64,000 nt of DNA. Source: Polyangia bacterium (GTDB lineage Bacteria > Myxococcota_A > Polyangia > Nannocystales > Nannocystaceae). Made by a program: the position numbers and the translations under genes. The notes under the pieces are model-generated. The model was not told the DNA's origin, did not search any database, and saw only the letters and a list, made by a program, of their open reading frames with translations. Positions 1 to 12,111 of the stretch are shown one piece after another; within the stretch, counting starts at the first letter, position 1; each line of letters starts with the position of its first letter. The stretch spans positions 1-64,000 of the forward strand of contig JAUIKS010000042.1 in NCBI GenBank assembly GCA_030430565.1, read 5' to 3'.

Positions 1-2
1 TC

Positions 3-3458
<3,456 letters not shown>

Positions 3459-3512
3459 CCCCCGTCACTCGCCACGACTCGACGCGAGCGCGGCGAGGGG
3501 GCACGAGCGAGC

Positions 3513-4574
3513 CTATTTGAGCAGCAGCGCGGCCCGCTGCTCGCGGGTCGCGAGCGCGCTGCGAAACAGCGACCACTGCCCGCGCGCGCGCTGCAGGTTG
3601 TGCTCCCCCGCGCGCTGGAAGCGAGCGCGGTCCCACAAGAAGTACGACTCGTTGAGCGCGTCGGCGGCGAAGCGCGCGCTGAGCTCGAGGCTGATCCACT
3701 CGACGCCGTGGACCAGCGCCCGGCGCTCCTCGGCGAGCAGCGGGCGCTCGAGCGCGCCCGTGTAGCCAGCGAGCGACGCGGCGAAGATCTCGAGATCGAA
3801 GCGCGGGCTGCCGTCCTCGCCGCCGGTGTTGCACCACGATCGCCAGGCGTCGCCGAGTTCGTGGTGCAGCGGCATCGGGGCGATCGTGTCCAGGTCGATG
3901 AGACAGACCGCTTCACCGCCGGCGCCCTCGGCGAACAGGATGTTGCTGAACTTGAGATCGCCGTGGACGATGCGTCTCGGCGCGTCGGGGAAGGCCGGCA
4001 GCGCGGCGAAGGCCGTCTGGATCGCGCGCGCGAGCGGCTCGACCTCGGCGTGCAGCGGGTGCTCGCGGTGCTGCTCGAGCGCGCGCGCGAGCGTGGCGAG
4101 GTGCGCCGGGGCGTCGTGGACGCCGACGCGAACCCCTTTCAAATTGTTGTGATCGAGGCCATCCAGCGCGGCGTGAAAGCGCGCGACCAGAGCCCCTGCG
4201 GAGCGCGCCTGGGCCGGGTCCTGAACGACACTAAAGCTGGTACCGGGGATTCGCGTCATCAGCCGCCAGACGCCGCGCTCGGCGAGATCGAGGCAGAGCG
4301 CGCCCGTGCGGGTGGGCAGCAGCTTCGGCGTGATGAGCCCACGACGCTCGAGTCGACTCGTCGCGACCGCGATGGTCCAGTGGATCGCCGGGTCGAAGAT
4401 CGGGTTGACGCGCTGCAGCACGAACGCGCCCGACGGGTCGTCGACTCCGAAGGTGCGGTTGATCAGCCCGCCGGCGATCGGCTCAACCCGTGGATCCTTC
4501 AGGATCGGGAAGCCGGCGAGGGCCCGCTCGAGATCGGCTGCGCTCGGCTCGTTGTTTTTTTCAAAAGGGGGCAA
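3513..4574 (-). CDS. APH-fold small-molecule kinase, N-acetylhexosamine 1-kinase (NahK)-like
   Basis: The protein has the APH/choline-kinase fold: an N-terminal GGLINRTF motif and FVLQRVNPIFD typical of NahK-type anomeric sugar kinases, the Brenner motif HGDLKFSNIL near residue 200 with the catalytic Asp, and the metal-binding LIDLDTI near residue 224. The family phosphorylates sugars or small alcohols with ATP; the substrate here is not determined. The start is uncertain: I chose TTG at 4574, giving about 353 aa, which matches the family length and stays clear of the divergent DUF1415 gene. The frame stays open to 4910, but that extension overlaps the neighbour and has no family-like sequence. 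It converges on the pseudokinase gene with a gap of about 54 bp. Confidence 0.75.
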   Translation of the reverse strand: MPPFEKNNEPSAADLERALAGFPILKDPRVEPIAGGLINRTFGVDDPSGAFVLQRVNPIFDPAIHWTIAVATSRLERRGLITPKLLPTRTGALCLDLAERGVWRLMTRIPGTSFSVVQDPAQARSAGALVARFHAALDGLDHNNLKGVRVGVHDAPAHLATLARALEQHREHPLHAEVEPLARAIQTAFAALPAFPDAPRRIVHGDLKFSNILFAEGAGGEAVCLIDLDTIAPMPLHHELGDAWRSWCNTGGEDGSPRFDLEIFAASLAGYTGALERPLLAEERRALVHGVEWISLELSARFAADALNESYFLWDRARFQRAGEHNLQRARGQWSLFRSALATREQRAALLLK

Positions 4575-4646
4575 TTTCGGGCCTGCTCGGCGGCGATTGT
4601 ATCGGAGCCGCGATCCGGTGATGGGGACGAGTACACTGTCGCGCGC

Positions 4647-5384
4647 ATGTCGACGCAAGCGTCTCGCTGGCCGCCCGCCGCGGTGGTGCACCGCATTCAC
4701 GACCGCTACCTGCACGAGCTCGTCGAGGGCTTGAACCTGTGCCCCTTCGCCCGCCGAAGCCGCGAGCAGGGCCGCGTCGAGCGCCCGCTTTTGTGGGTCG
4801 ATGAGCACGGCCCTGACGCCCGCGCGGTCGCGAGCGAGATCGCGGCGACCTGCGAGCGCAACCCCGAGGTCGAGATCATCCTGCTGACCTTCTTGGTCCC
4901 CGCCCAGCACTCGTGGTCAGCGCCCGCCGCGTTTGAAGACCTCGTCCGCTCGCTGCGCGAGGTCTACGAGGAGGAGCTCGCCAACCCGGGCCGCGCGCCG
5001 CGGTTTTATATGGTCCCGTTTCACCCGTGCTTCACGACGCCGAAGGATCGCGCGGTGACCCCCGAGTCGCTGGTCTCGCTGATCCGCCGCACCCCGGACC
5101 CGGTGATCCAGTGCGTGCGCGCGCGCGTGCTCGACGACGTTCGCCGGCAGGCGCAGCGCGCGGCGGCGGCACGCTTCAAGGCGGAGATGGCGAAGCTCGG
5201 GCCCGAGATCCTCGCGCTCGTCGAGCACTCGGTGCAGACCGACCCCGAGCTGTCGTCGGACATCGCTCGCCACAACTTCGACGCGATCGGCGAGGGCGAC
5301 GGCCGCGAGCAGTTCGAGGCGCTGCTCGAGTCGATCATGCGGGAGCGCGACGCCGCGTACGCGGCGCGAGACGCCGACGCGTAG
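4647..5384 (+). CDS. DUF1415 family protein
   Basis: About 245 aa from ATG 4647. The motif GLNLCPFA near residue 30, the central EIILLTFLVPAQ strand and the FHPCFTTPKD and RRTPDP motifs are characteristic of DUF1415, a conserved soluble family of unknown biochemical role. No signal peptide or membrane segment is visible. The gene is divergent from the NahK-like gene, with which it shares a short promoter region of about 70 bp, and it is followed 45 bp later by the molybdenum hydroxylase operon, with no evidence that it belongs to it. The function is not known. Confidence 0.8.
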   Translation: MSTQASRWPPAAVVHRIHDRYLHELVEGLNLCPFARRSREQGRVERPLLWVDEHGPDARAVASEIAATCERNPEVEIILLTFLVPAQHSWSAPAAFEDLVRSLREVYEEELANPGRAPRFYMVPFHPCFTTPKDRAVTPESLVSLIRRTPDPVIQCVRARVLDDVRRQAQRAAAARFKAEMAKLGPEILALVEHSVQTDPELSSDIARHNFDAIGEGDGREQFEALLESIMRERDAAYAARDADA

Positions 5385-5429
5385 TCAGGACCTACAAGGA
5401 TCGCGAGCGACGCGGTACCCTGTGCGGGT

Positions 5430-6062
5430 ATGGCAAAGCGATCCGGGATTACGCGCCGGGGGCTGTTTCGCGGGATCGGCACGGCCACGCTGGTGGCTGG
5501 CTGCACGACCCAGAAAGCGCCCCCGCCCGAGGGCCCTGCGAGCTCGACCCCGGCGACTGGTCTCGGGCTGACGATCGGCCCGGGCCCAGCGCCGCTGCAA
5601 TTCGAGCTCAACGGCGAGGCCGTGACGACCGAGGCCCCGCCGAGCGCGACGCTGCTCGACACCCTGCGGCTCTCGCTCGACGCCACGGGCACCAAGAAAG
5701 TCTGCGACCGCGGCTCGTGCGGGGCCTGCATGGTCCTGGTCGACGGCGCGCCGCAGAACAGCTGCATGACGCTGGCGCACGACGTAGCTGGCCGAAAGGT
5801 CACGACGGTCGAGGGCCTGGGCAAGGGCCACGCGGGTGGGCTCTCGCCCCTGCAGAAGGCCTTCGTCGAGCGCGACGCGCTGCAGTGCGGCTTCTGCACC
5901 CCGGGCATGTTGATCTCCTGCAGCGCCCTGCTCTCGCGGACAGGTGGCTCGGCGCCGAAGACCGCGAACATCCAGGACGCGATCTCGGGCAACCTCTGTC
6001 GCTGCGGGACCTACCCGCACATCATCGCGGCCGTGAAGTCAGCGGCCGGGGGAGGCGCGTGA
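5430..6062 (+). CDS. Molybdenum hydroxylase [2Fe-2S] subunit, Tat-exported lipoprotein (PaoA-like)
   Basis: This is the small iron-sulfur subunit of a xanthine-dehydrogenase-family enzyme, which passes electrons from the molybdenum site to FAD. The plant-type cluster ligands are C92, C97, C100 and C112 (CDRGSCGAC...C), and the second cluster ligands are C153, C156, C190 and C192 (CGFC...CRC). The N-terminus carries a twin-arginine motif (TRRGLFRG, R9-R10) followed by a lipobox-like LVAGC at C25, so it is probably exported folded and may be lipidated. In E. coli PaoABC the Fe-S subunit likewise carries the Tat signal for the whole complex. It is the first gene of a tight operon, with 6 bp before the Mo subunit. 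The substrate is unknown; an aldehyde or N-heterocycle is plausible. Confidence 0.9.
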   Translation: MAKRSGITRRGLFRGIGTATLVAGCTTQKAPPPEGPASSTPATGLGLTIGPGPAPLQFELNGEAVTTEAPPSATLLDTLRLSLDATGTKKVCDRGSCGACMVLVDGAPQNSCMTLAHDVAGRKVTTVEGLGKGHAGGLSPLQKAFVERDALQCGFCTPGMLISCSALLSRTGGSAPKTANIQDAISGNLCRCGTYPHIIAAVKSAAGGGA

Positions 6063-6068
6063 ATCACC

Positions 6069-8402
6069 ATGGCCGGTAACGAGACTCGTCACACGCTCAC
6101 GCTCGGCTTCGAAGGCTCCCTCAAGAAGGTCGCCGTCAACACCCCCAAGGACGAGCCGCGCCCGTGGGACGCGGACACCAAGACCCGCGTGGTCGGGACG
6201 GCGGTGCCGCGCGTCGACGGGCACCTCAAGGCGAGCGGCGCCGCCAAGTACACCCACGACATCAACCTCCCCGAGATGCAGCACGCGGCGGTGCTCCGCA
6301 GCCCGCACGCCTGCGCGATCATCAAGTCGATCGACACCAAGCCGGCGGAGCAGCTGCCGGGCGTGAGCGCGTGCCTGAGCCTGGCGAAGGCCGGCGAGCG
6401 CGTGCTGTTCGTCGGCCAGGATGTCGCGGCCGTGGCCGCGAGCACGCCCGAGGCCGCGCGCGCGGCCCTCGAGCTGATCAAGGTCGAGTACGAGCCGCAG
6501 CCGCACGTGGTCGACCTCGGGTCGGCGATGCAGGCCGACGCGCCGAAGGTCCACCTGGGCGCGGTCAAGGAGCGGCGCACCGAGGGGGACGAGCCCGGCG
6601 CGGGCGGCGGCGCGAAGGCCAGCGGCAACGTCCGCCACGCGCCCTCAATGAAGAAGGGCGACGTGGGCAAGGGCCTGCGCACGGCCGCGGTCCGCCACGA
6701 GGGCTTTTACACGACGCAGGTCCACACCCACTCCGCGCTCGAGACCCACTCGATCGTGGTGCGCTGGGATGACCGAGAGCGCATGACGGTGTGGAGCTCG
6801 ACCCAGTCGATCTTCAGCGTGCGCGGCGAGATGGCGGAGATCTTCGGGCTCAAGCCCCAGGACGTGCACGTGATCACGAATTTCTTGGGCGGCGGCTTCG
6901 GAGCCAAGTTCGGCGCCTCCGCGCCCGGCTCGCGGCTCGGCTTCATCGCCGGCGAGCTCGCGCGCCTGGCGAAAAAGCCAGTCAGCCTGCTGCTCGACCG
7001 CCGCGAGGAGCACGAGTGCACGGGCAACCGCCCCGACTCGCAGCAGACGATCAAGCTCGGCGCCTCCGCGGACGGCAAGCTGACGGCGATCCACGTCGTC
7101 GGGCGCGGCACCGCCGGCATCGGCACGGGCGCCGGCATCGGGCGCAACGCCTTCGGGATCTACACGAAGTGCCCGAACATTTTGGTCGAGAGCGCCGACG
7201 TGTTCACCCACGCCGGCCCGGGGACCGCCTTCCGTGCCCCAGGGCACCCGCAGGGGGCCTTCGGCATCGAGTCCGCGCTCAACGAGCTGGCCGCGAAGCT
7301 CGGCCGCGATCCGCTGGAGCTGCGGATCGAGCACAACGAGCACCCGGTGCGGCGTCGCCAGTTCGAGCTCGGTCGCGACGCCTTCGACTGGACCAAGAAG
7401 CGCGCGCGCTCGACGGACCAGCGCGGCCGCAAGACGCGGTTTCGCACGGGCGTCGGCGTCGCCGCCTCGATCTGGGGTGACTTCGGGCGGGCCAAGGCCG
7501 CCTCGGTCACGGTCAGCGTCGACCGCGAGGGCGCGATCGAGGTCCGCAACGGCGTGCAGGACATCGGCACCGGGATCGGCACCGTCATGGCGATGGTCGC
7601 GGCCGAGGTCCTGCAGCGGCCGCTCGACACGGTGCGCGTCAAGATCGGCGACAGCGAGCTCGGCTCCTCCGTGGGCAGCGGCGGCAGCCAGACGACCTCC
7701 TCGGTCACGCCCGCGGTCCGCAACGCGGCTGAGAAGGTCAAGGCGCGGCTGACCGCCCGCGCGGCCGAGCTGCTCAAGGCGCCTGTCTCCAAGATCACGT
7801 GGGACGAGAACGGGACCGCGAGCGCGCGCAAGGGCAAGACGCTGACCTTCGCGCAGCTGTGCAAGAAGCTCGAGGCCGACACGATCAGCGAGAGCGCGAT
7901 CCGGCCGCGGACCTACGGCAGCCACCCGATGAAGTTCCTCGGCAGCCCGATGTACCAGATCGCGGGCGTGCAGTTCGCCGAGGTCGAGGTCGACACCTGG
8001 ACCGGGGTCGCGCGCGCGCGCAAGATCCTGGCGGTCCACGACTGCGGCCGCGTGATGAACGAGCTGACGCTGCGCTCGCAGATCAACGGCGGCGTGATTT
8101 TGGGGACCGGCTACGCGCTCATGGAGCAGCGCGTCATGGACCGCAAGCGCGGGGTGATGCTCAACGCCAACCTCGAGAGCTACAAGTGCCTGGGCGCGCG
8201 CGACGTGCCCGAGATCGACATCCTCCTGACGGAGGTGCACACCGGCGCCAACAGCACGGGCGCGATCGGGATCGGCGAGCCCGCGACGATCCCGACCGCC
8301 GCCGCGATCGCGGGCGCGGTCATGGACGCGATCGGGGCGCCCGTCCGCTCGCTCCCGATCACCCCGGACCGCGTGCTCGAGGCGCTGAGCCCGGACGCCT
8401 GA
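6069..8402 (+). CDS. Molybdenum hydroxylase molybdopterin-binding subunit (PaoC/XdhA family)
   Basis: 777 aa, the large catalytic subunit that binds molybdopterin cytosine dinucleotide and hydroxylates the substrate with water-derived oxygen. Family motifs: VGTAVPRVDG followed by KYTHDI near the N-terminus, GGGFGAKFGA near residue 275, FRAPGHPQGAF near 390, GSGGSQTTS near 536, and the catalytic Glu in GIGEPATIP near residue 737. No Tat or Sec signal is seen, so export would depend on the Fe-S subunit by hitchhiking, as known for PaoABC. The gene follows the Fe-S gene by 6 bp. No XdhC/PaoD-type maturation factor is encoded nearby, so the chaperone must lie elsewhere. Confidence 0.9.
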   Translation: MAGNETRHTLTLGFEGSLKKVAVNTPKDEPRPWDADTKTRVVGTAVPRVDGHLKASGAAKYTHDINLPEMQHAAVLRSPHACAIIKSIDTKPAEQLPGVSACLSLAKAGERVLFVGQDVAAVAASTPEAARAALELIKVEYEPQPHVVDLGSAMQADAPKVHLGAVKERRTEGDEPGAGGGAKASGNVRHAPSMKKGDVGKGLRTAAVRHEGFYTTQVHTHSALETHSIVVRWDDRERMTVWSSTQSIFSVRGEMAEIFGLKPQDVHVITNFLGGGFGAKFGASAPGSRLGFIAGELARLAKKPVSLLLDRREEHECTGNRPDSQQTIKLGASADGKLTAIHVVGRGTAGIGTGAGIGRNAFGIYTKCPNILVESADVFTHAGPGTAFRAPGHPQGAFGIESALNELAAKLGRDPLELRIEHNEHPVRRRQFELGRDAFDWTKKRARSTDQRGRKTRFRTGVGVAASIWGDFGRAKAASVTVSVDREGAIEVRNGVQDIGTGIGTVMAMVAAEVLQRPLDTVRVKIGDSELGSSVGSGGSQTTSSVTPAVRNAAEKVKARLTARAAELLKAPVSKITWDENGTASARKGKTLTFAQLCKKLEADTISESAIRPRTYGSHPMKFLGSPMYQIAGVQFAEVEVDTWTGVARARKILAVHDCGRVMNELTLRSQINGGVILGTGYALMEQRVMDRKRGVMLNANLESYKCLGARDVPEIDILLTEVHTGANSTGAIGIGEPATIPTAAAIAGAVMDAIGAPVRSLPITPDRVLEALSPDA

Positions 8403-8439
8403 GACCTCCTCCCCTTCGCTACATGACCTCGAGGACATC

Positions 8440-9450
8440 ATGATGAAACCCTTCAGCCTGATCCGGCGCACCTCGCTCGACGACGCCCGCGCGGCCGTCA
8501 CCGCGGCGCCTGGGCGCGCGCTGCGAGCCGGCGGCGTCGACCTGATCGATCGCATGAAAGAGGGCCTAGAGCGCCCCGAGGCGCTCGTCGAGCTGCGCAG
8601 CGTCACGGGCGAGCCGGCGGCGACGATGCGCGGCCTGACCCAGGGAGATGACGGCGCGTGGTCGCTGGGCGCCCTGGTCACGCTCGCGCAGCTCGCCGGC
8701 TTCGACGCGCTCGGGCCCGGGCTCGCCGCCGCGCGCGAGGCCGCGGGCTCCGCCGCCACACCGTCGATCCGCAGCATGGCGACGGTCGGCGGCAACCTGC
8801 TGCAGCGCCCGCGCTGCTGGTACTACCGCCACGCGGAGCTGGTGTGCCTGAAGAAGGGCGGCAAGTACTGCCTGGCGATCAACGGCGAGCACCGCTACCA
8901 CGCGATCCTCGGCGGCGGCCCGAGCTGGATCGTCCACCCCTCGACGCTGGCCTGCGCGCTGCAAGCCCTGGACGCGCGGGTCGAGGTCGTCGGAGACGAG
9001 GGCGCGCGCGCGCTGCCGATCGCGGAGCTGTTCATCGGGCCCAAGGAGGACCCCAGCCGCGAGCACCGGCTCGCGCCGGGCGAGGTCCTGACGCGGGTCA
9101 TGATCCCGGCGCCCGGGCCGGGCCAGCGCTCGGCCTACGAGGCGGTCAAGGAGAAGCAGTCGCACGACTGGCCGCTCGCCGAGGCCGCCGTCAACGTGAC
9201 CGTTGAGTCAGGCACGATCAAGGCCGCGCGCGTGGTCCTGGGGCACGTCGCGCCGACCCCGTGGCGCGCCGAGGCGAGCGAGGCCGCGCTGATCGGGCAG
9301 CCGCCGAGCGCGGCGCTGATCGCGAAGGCGGCCGAGGCCGCGACCGAGGGCGCCAAGCCGCTCAAGCGCAACGGCTACAAGATCCCCCTGGCGCGCGGCC
9401 TCGTGCGCGCGACCCTGCACCGCGCCCTCGAGGTCGCGCTGCCCGAGTGA
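8440..9450 (+). CDS. Molybdenum hydroxylase FAD-binding subunit with extra 4Fe-4S-type cysteines (PaoB-like)
   Basis: 336 aa of the CO-dehydrogenase/XDH medium-subunit family that binds FAD. The FAD region is recognisable from MATVGGNLLQRPRC near residue 113 and the C-terminal KEKQSHDWPLAEAAV. An inserted loop holds C126, C136 and C144 with C172 beyond it. PaoB and 4-hydroxybenzoyl-CoA reductase carry an additional [4Fe-4S] cluster at this place, so the same is inferred here. GAGGA lies just upstream; the spacing suits ATG 8443 slightly better than ATG 8440, so the first Met may be untranslated. It completes an A-C-B gene order, against paoA-B-C in E. coli. Confidence 0.88.
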   Translation: MMKPFSLIRRTSLDDARAAVTAAPGRALRAGGVDLIDRMKEGLERPEALVELRSVTGEPAATMRGLTQGDDGAWSLGALVTLAQLAGFDALGPGLAAAREAAGSAATPSIRSMATVGGNLLQRPRCWYYRHAELVCLKKGGKYCLAINGEHRYHAILGGGPSWIVHPSTLACALQALDARVEVVGDEGARALPIAELFIGPKEDPSREHRLAPGEVLTRVMIPAPGPGQRSAYEAVKEKQSHDWPLAEAAVNVTVESGTIKAARVVLGHVAPTPWRAEASEAALIGQPPSAALIAKAAEAATEGAKPLKRNGYKIPLARGLVRATLHRALEVALPE

Positions 9451-9500
9451 CGCCTCTCATGACGCCTCTCATGACACTCTCGTGACCTCTCGTGACCTGG
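9451..9500 (+). repeat. Short imperfect tandem repeat between operon genes
   Basis: The 50 bp after the FAD-subunit stop are copies of a roughly 12-bp unit (gacgcctctcat, then shortened gacctctcgt variants). It separates the hydroxylase genes from the small Cys-rich gene. No function is assigned. Confidence 0.6.
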
Positions 9501-9508
9501 AGCGAGCC

Positions 9509-9730
9509 ATGCCCAGCTTCTTGCGCCATATCGACCGCGATCAACCTGTCTGTAAGCACCTGCGCACGAAGGCGCTCTACGTCTACGGCCAGGACACCCC
9601 CGACGCGTTCTCGACGAGCCGCTCGAGCGGCTATCAGTGCCTGCGGACCCAGTTCGTGACCGGCCCCGACAGCGCCCCCTGCGTGCCCGAGGACTGCACG
9701 CGCGCGCGCGCGTGCTTCGAAGCACGATGA
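9509..9730 (+). CDS. Small Cys-rich protein of unknown function
   Basis: About 73 aa from ATG 9509; an earlier in-frame GTG at 9482 lies in the repeat tract and is less likely. The sequence contains five Cys (DQPVCKHLRTK, GYQCLRTQF, APCVPEDCTRARACFE), with CVPEDC and RACF near the C-terminus, which suggests metal or Fe-S binding. No signal peptide is visible. Its position 58 bp after the FAD subunit, in the same direction, suggests co-transcription with the molybdenum hydroxylase, possibly as an accessory protein, but I do not recognise a named family. Its stop codon falls inside a 10-bp tandem repeat. Confidence 0.6.
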   Translation: MPSFLRHIDRDQPVCKHLRTKALYVYGQDTPDAFSTSRSSGYQCLRTQFVTGPDSAPCVPEDCTRARACFEAR

Positions 9731-9770
9731 AGCACGATGAAGCACGATGAAGCACGATGAAGCACGATGA
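9721..9770 (+). repeat. Five copies of a 10-bp tandem repeat
   Basis: Five perfect copies of agcacgatga at 9721-9770. The first copy supplies the stop codon of the small Cys-rich gene. A pure array of this kind is prone to slippage. Confidence 0.9.
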
Positions 9771-9827
9771 GCGGAGCTGCCCGCCGCGCGGGGCTAACAC
9801 GCGGCGGAACTGCCGTACAATCCGCGC

Positions 9828-10487
9828 GTGCCGGAGGAGACTCGAGACCTAAGCGCCGTTCGTACGGCGCTCCGCCGGCTCTACAAAGACATCTCGGGCT
9901 ACGACATCCCGCGTGACGAGGAGAAGGCGATCCGCGAGCGTCGCGGCTCGCCGACCTACGGGGAGATCAACGTCGGCTCGGTGCAGAAGCTGATCGAGCA
10001 CCTCGAGCTCGGCGCGGACGACGTGGTCTACGACCTCGGCTCGGGCGTCGGCAAGATGGTGCTGCAGGTCGCGATGACGACGCCGGTGCGCAAGTGCGTC
10101 GGCATCGAGATGGCGCCGAGCCGGCACCAAGGTGCCCGCGCGGCCCTGGCCCGCGCGCGCGAGCTCGGGCTGCTGCGCGCGCGCGAGTGCGAGTTCTACC
10201 GAGGCGACTTCATGGAGGCCGCGCTCGCCGACGCGACCGTGATCTACACGTGCTCGACGACCTTCTCGGACCGCCTGATGCGGCGGCTGACGCTGAAGCT
10301 GTCGACGCTCTCGCCGGGCCTGCGCTTCATCACGACCCGCCACCCGATCGTCCGTCACGGCTTCGAAGAGGTCGGCGAGCTGCGCCTCGACATGAGCTGG
10401 CACCGACGCTCGCCGGTCTTCATCTACCGGCTGCCGAGCAAGAGCCGCGAGCGCCGGGCGCCGCGTTCGAACATCAAGCGCCCCTGA
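9828..10487 (+). CDS. DOT1-like SAM-dependent methyltransferase
   Basis: 219 aa from GTG 9828. It has the class I methyltransferase SAM motif DLGSGVGKMVLQVA (D69), preceded by SPTYGEINVGSVQKLIE. The YGE plus DLGSGVG pair is typical of the DOT1 (histone-lysine methylase) fold, which occurs in a number of bacterial proteins of unknown substrate. Later strands include CVGIEMAPSRHQGA, where the acidic residue would bind the SAM ribose, and CEFYRGDF. The C-terminus is basic. It is a soluble cytoplasmic enzyme, and the methyl acceptor cannot be told from the sequence. It stands alone, convergent with the gene that follows. Confidence 0.75.
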   Translation: MPEETRDLSAVRTALRRLYKDISGYDIPRDEEKAIRERRGSPTYGEINVGSVQKLIEHLELGADDVVYDLGSGVGKMVLQVAMTTPVRKCVGIEMAPSRHQGARAALARARELGLLRARECEFYRGDFMEAALADATVIYTCSTTFSDRLMRRLTLKLSTLSPGLRFITTRHPIVRHGFEEVGELRLDMSWHRRSPVFIYRLPSKSRERRAPRSNIKRP

Positions 10488-10514
10488 GCGCCGTCGTCAC
10501 GGGTCGCCCGCTCA

Positions 10515-11849
10515 TCATCGGCCGCCCCCCCCGCCCCCGTCCATCACGACGACGCCGATTCGCTTCGCGCCCAAGAAGGCCGAGAGCGCGTGCTGGACGT
10601 AGTCGATGCGGATCTCCGACTGGCGCGCGTTGAATTCTTTCACGCGCTCGTCGTCACCTGGCTGCTGGTAGGGCGCTCGCATCACGCCGCCGCGCAGCGG
10701 CCCGCCGCGCAGCTGTGACTCCATCACCGAGCGCGCGCCGCCGCGGATCGAGCGCTCGAGCTCCGCGCGAAACGCCCGCTCCTCGGGGTCATCCTGCAAG
10801 AGCAGCCCGTGGATCGCCGCCAGGCCCTCCAGCGTCGTCGCGGTCGGGGTCGAGCGCTCGTCCTTCATCGTCGGGCCGAGCTCGCCGCCGGTCTCGCGGG
10901 CGACGGCGTGCTGCTGGTCGACGAAGGAGCGCCCGAGCGCGAGCACGTGCTGACGGAACTCCTCGGCCGGCACCGGCGGCGACTCGAGCGTGTCCCAGTG
11001 GGGCAAGAGCTTCGCCGACGCGATCATCAGCCAGTGATCCTTGGGCAGGTTCTTGACGCCCTTTCGGCTCGTGGTGAGGTAGCCGGCGGCGCGCGCGGCC
11101 GCGTTGAGCCAGAGCGGGTCCGGGTCGAGCTCGTACAGCATCGTGAGCGCGAGGATCGTCTCGCCCGGGTAGTACAGCGACTTGAAGTCGAAGAACTTCT
11201 GGTTCACGTCGTCGAACTTTGACTTGAAGTCGCCGCTCGGCTGCTGAAAGAACAGGATCGTGCGCCCGATCCCGCGCAGCGTCTCGAGCGGCACGAGCTG
11301 CTCGTCGAGCTCGCGCGCGCGGATCAACGCGACGAGGCCGAGCCCGCAGCCGCCGAGCTTGAGCTCGCGCTCGCCGCTGCGCGTCTCGAGATCGGGGAGC
11401 GAGAACACGCCGGGATGGCCGACGCCGCGCACCGTGTCGACGTGGCGCTCGAGCAGGAACCGCGCCGAGCGGACGATCGCGTCGCGCAGCGCGGGGGAGG
11501 GCGCGTCGTCATGGGCGTCGGCGAGCGCGTAGATCGAGCCGGCGTGGCGCAGCACGTTGTAGCGCGGCGTGACGGACGAGCCGTCGGCGTTGACGCGATA
11601 CACGAAGCTGCCGTCCTCGTTGAGGTGCGTGAGCAAGTAGCTCGTGCCCGCCTCGATCGCCTCGTCGAGCGGCCACGGTCGCGCCTGCTGGGGACGGGGC
11701 GACTCGCAGCGGCACGAGGCCGCGCTCAGGGGCGCGAGCGATGCGAGCGCGGGCCCGCCGAGCATGAGGGCGCTCATCAGCCCAGAGCGCAGGGTCGAGC
11801 GCAGGGCAGAGCGCAGAGCAGAGCGCAGGACAGAGCGAACGCGCGCCAT
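10515..11849 (-). CDS. Exported alpha/alpha-toroid-like protein of unknown function
   Basis: About 444 aa from ATG 11849 (an upstream in-frame start at 11888 is possible). The N-terminus is a signal-like segment built from RSAL repeats, followed by a hydrophobic stretch and SAASCRCES, a weak lipobox. The body shows repeated helical pairs of the terpenoid cyclase/alpha-6-alpha-6 barrel type: AGTSYLLTHLNEDGSFVY, HAGSIYALADA, KSLYYPGETILALTMLYE and SAKLLPHWDTLE. Several bacterial families share this fold, including squalene-cyclase-like and lanthionine-cyclase-like proteins, but no QW or DXDD cyclase motif is clear, so enzymatic function is not assigned. The C-terminus ends in a poly-Gly run. 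Confidence 0.65.
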   Translation of the reverse strand: MARVRSVLRSALRSALRSTLRSGLMSALMLGGPALASLAPLSAASCRCESPRPQQARPWPLDEAIEAGTSYLLTHLNEDGSFVYRVNADGSSVTPRYNVLRHAGSIYALADAHDDAPSPALRDAIVRSARFLLERHVDTVRGVGHPGVFSLPDLETRSGERELKLGGCGLGLVALIRARELDEQLVPLETLRGIGRTILFFQQPSGDFKSKFDDVNQKFFDFKSLYYPGETILALTMLYELDPDPLWLNAAARAAGYLTTSRKGVKNLPKDHWLMIASAKLLPHWDTLESPPVPAEEFRQHVLALGRSFVDQQHAVARETGGELGPTMKDERSTPTATTLEGLAAIHGLLLQDDPEERAFRAELERSIRGGARSVMESQLRGGPLRGGVMRAPYQQPGDDERVKEFNARQSEIRIDYVQHALSAFLGAKRIGVVVMDGGGGGGR

Positions 11850-12111
11850 CGCCGGTCTATCGCACGACGGCCGCGGGGATACAACCACAATCCATCAGAG
11901 CGCGGTCTCGGCCGTTCGGCCGCCACGCCGAGAGACGAGGCCGCGGCGCGCAAAGCCGCCCGGGCGTCGAGCATGGACGCGACGCGCGGGCGGATGATTC
12001 AATCGTCGTACGTCGAATTGTGTGGATAGACCGACGGACGAACAGAGCCGTTGCAGAGAGGCATCGCCAGCTGGCGCCTTCAACGAACGGCCCGCGGCAG
12101 AGAGGAACACC

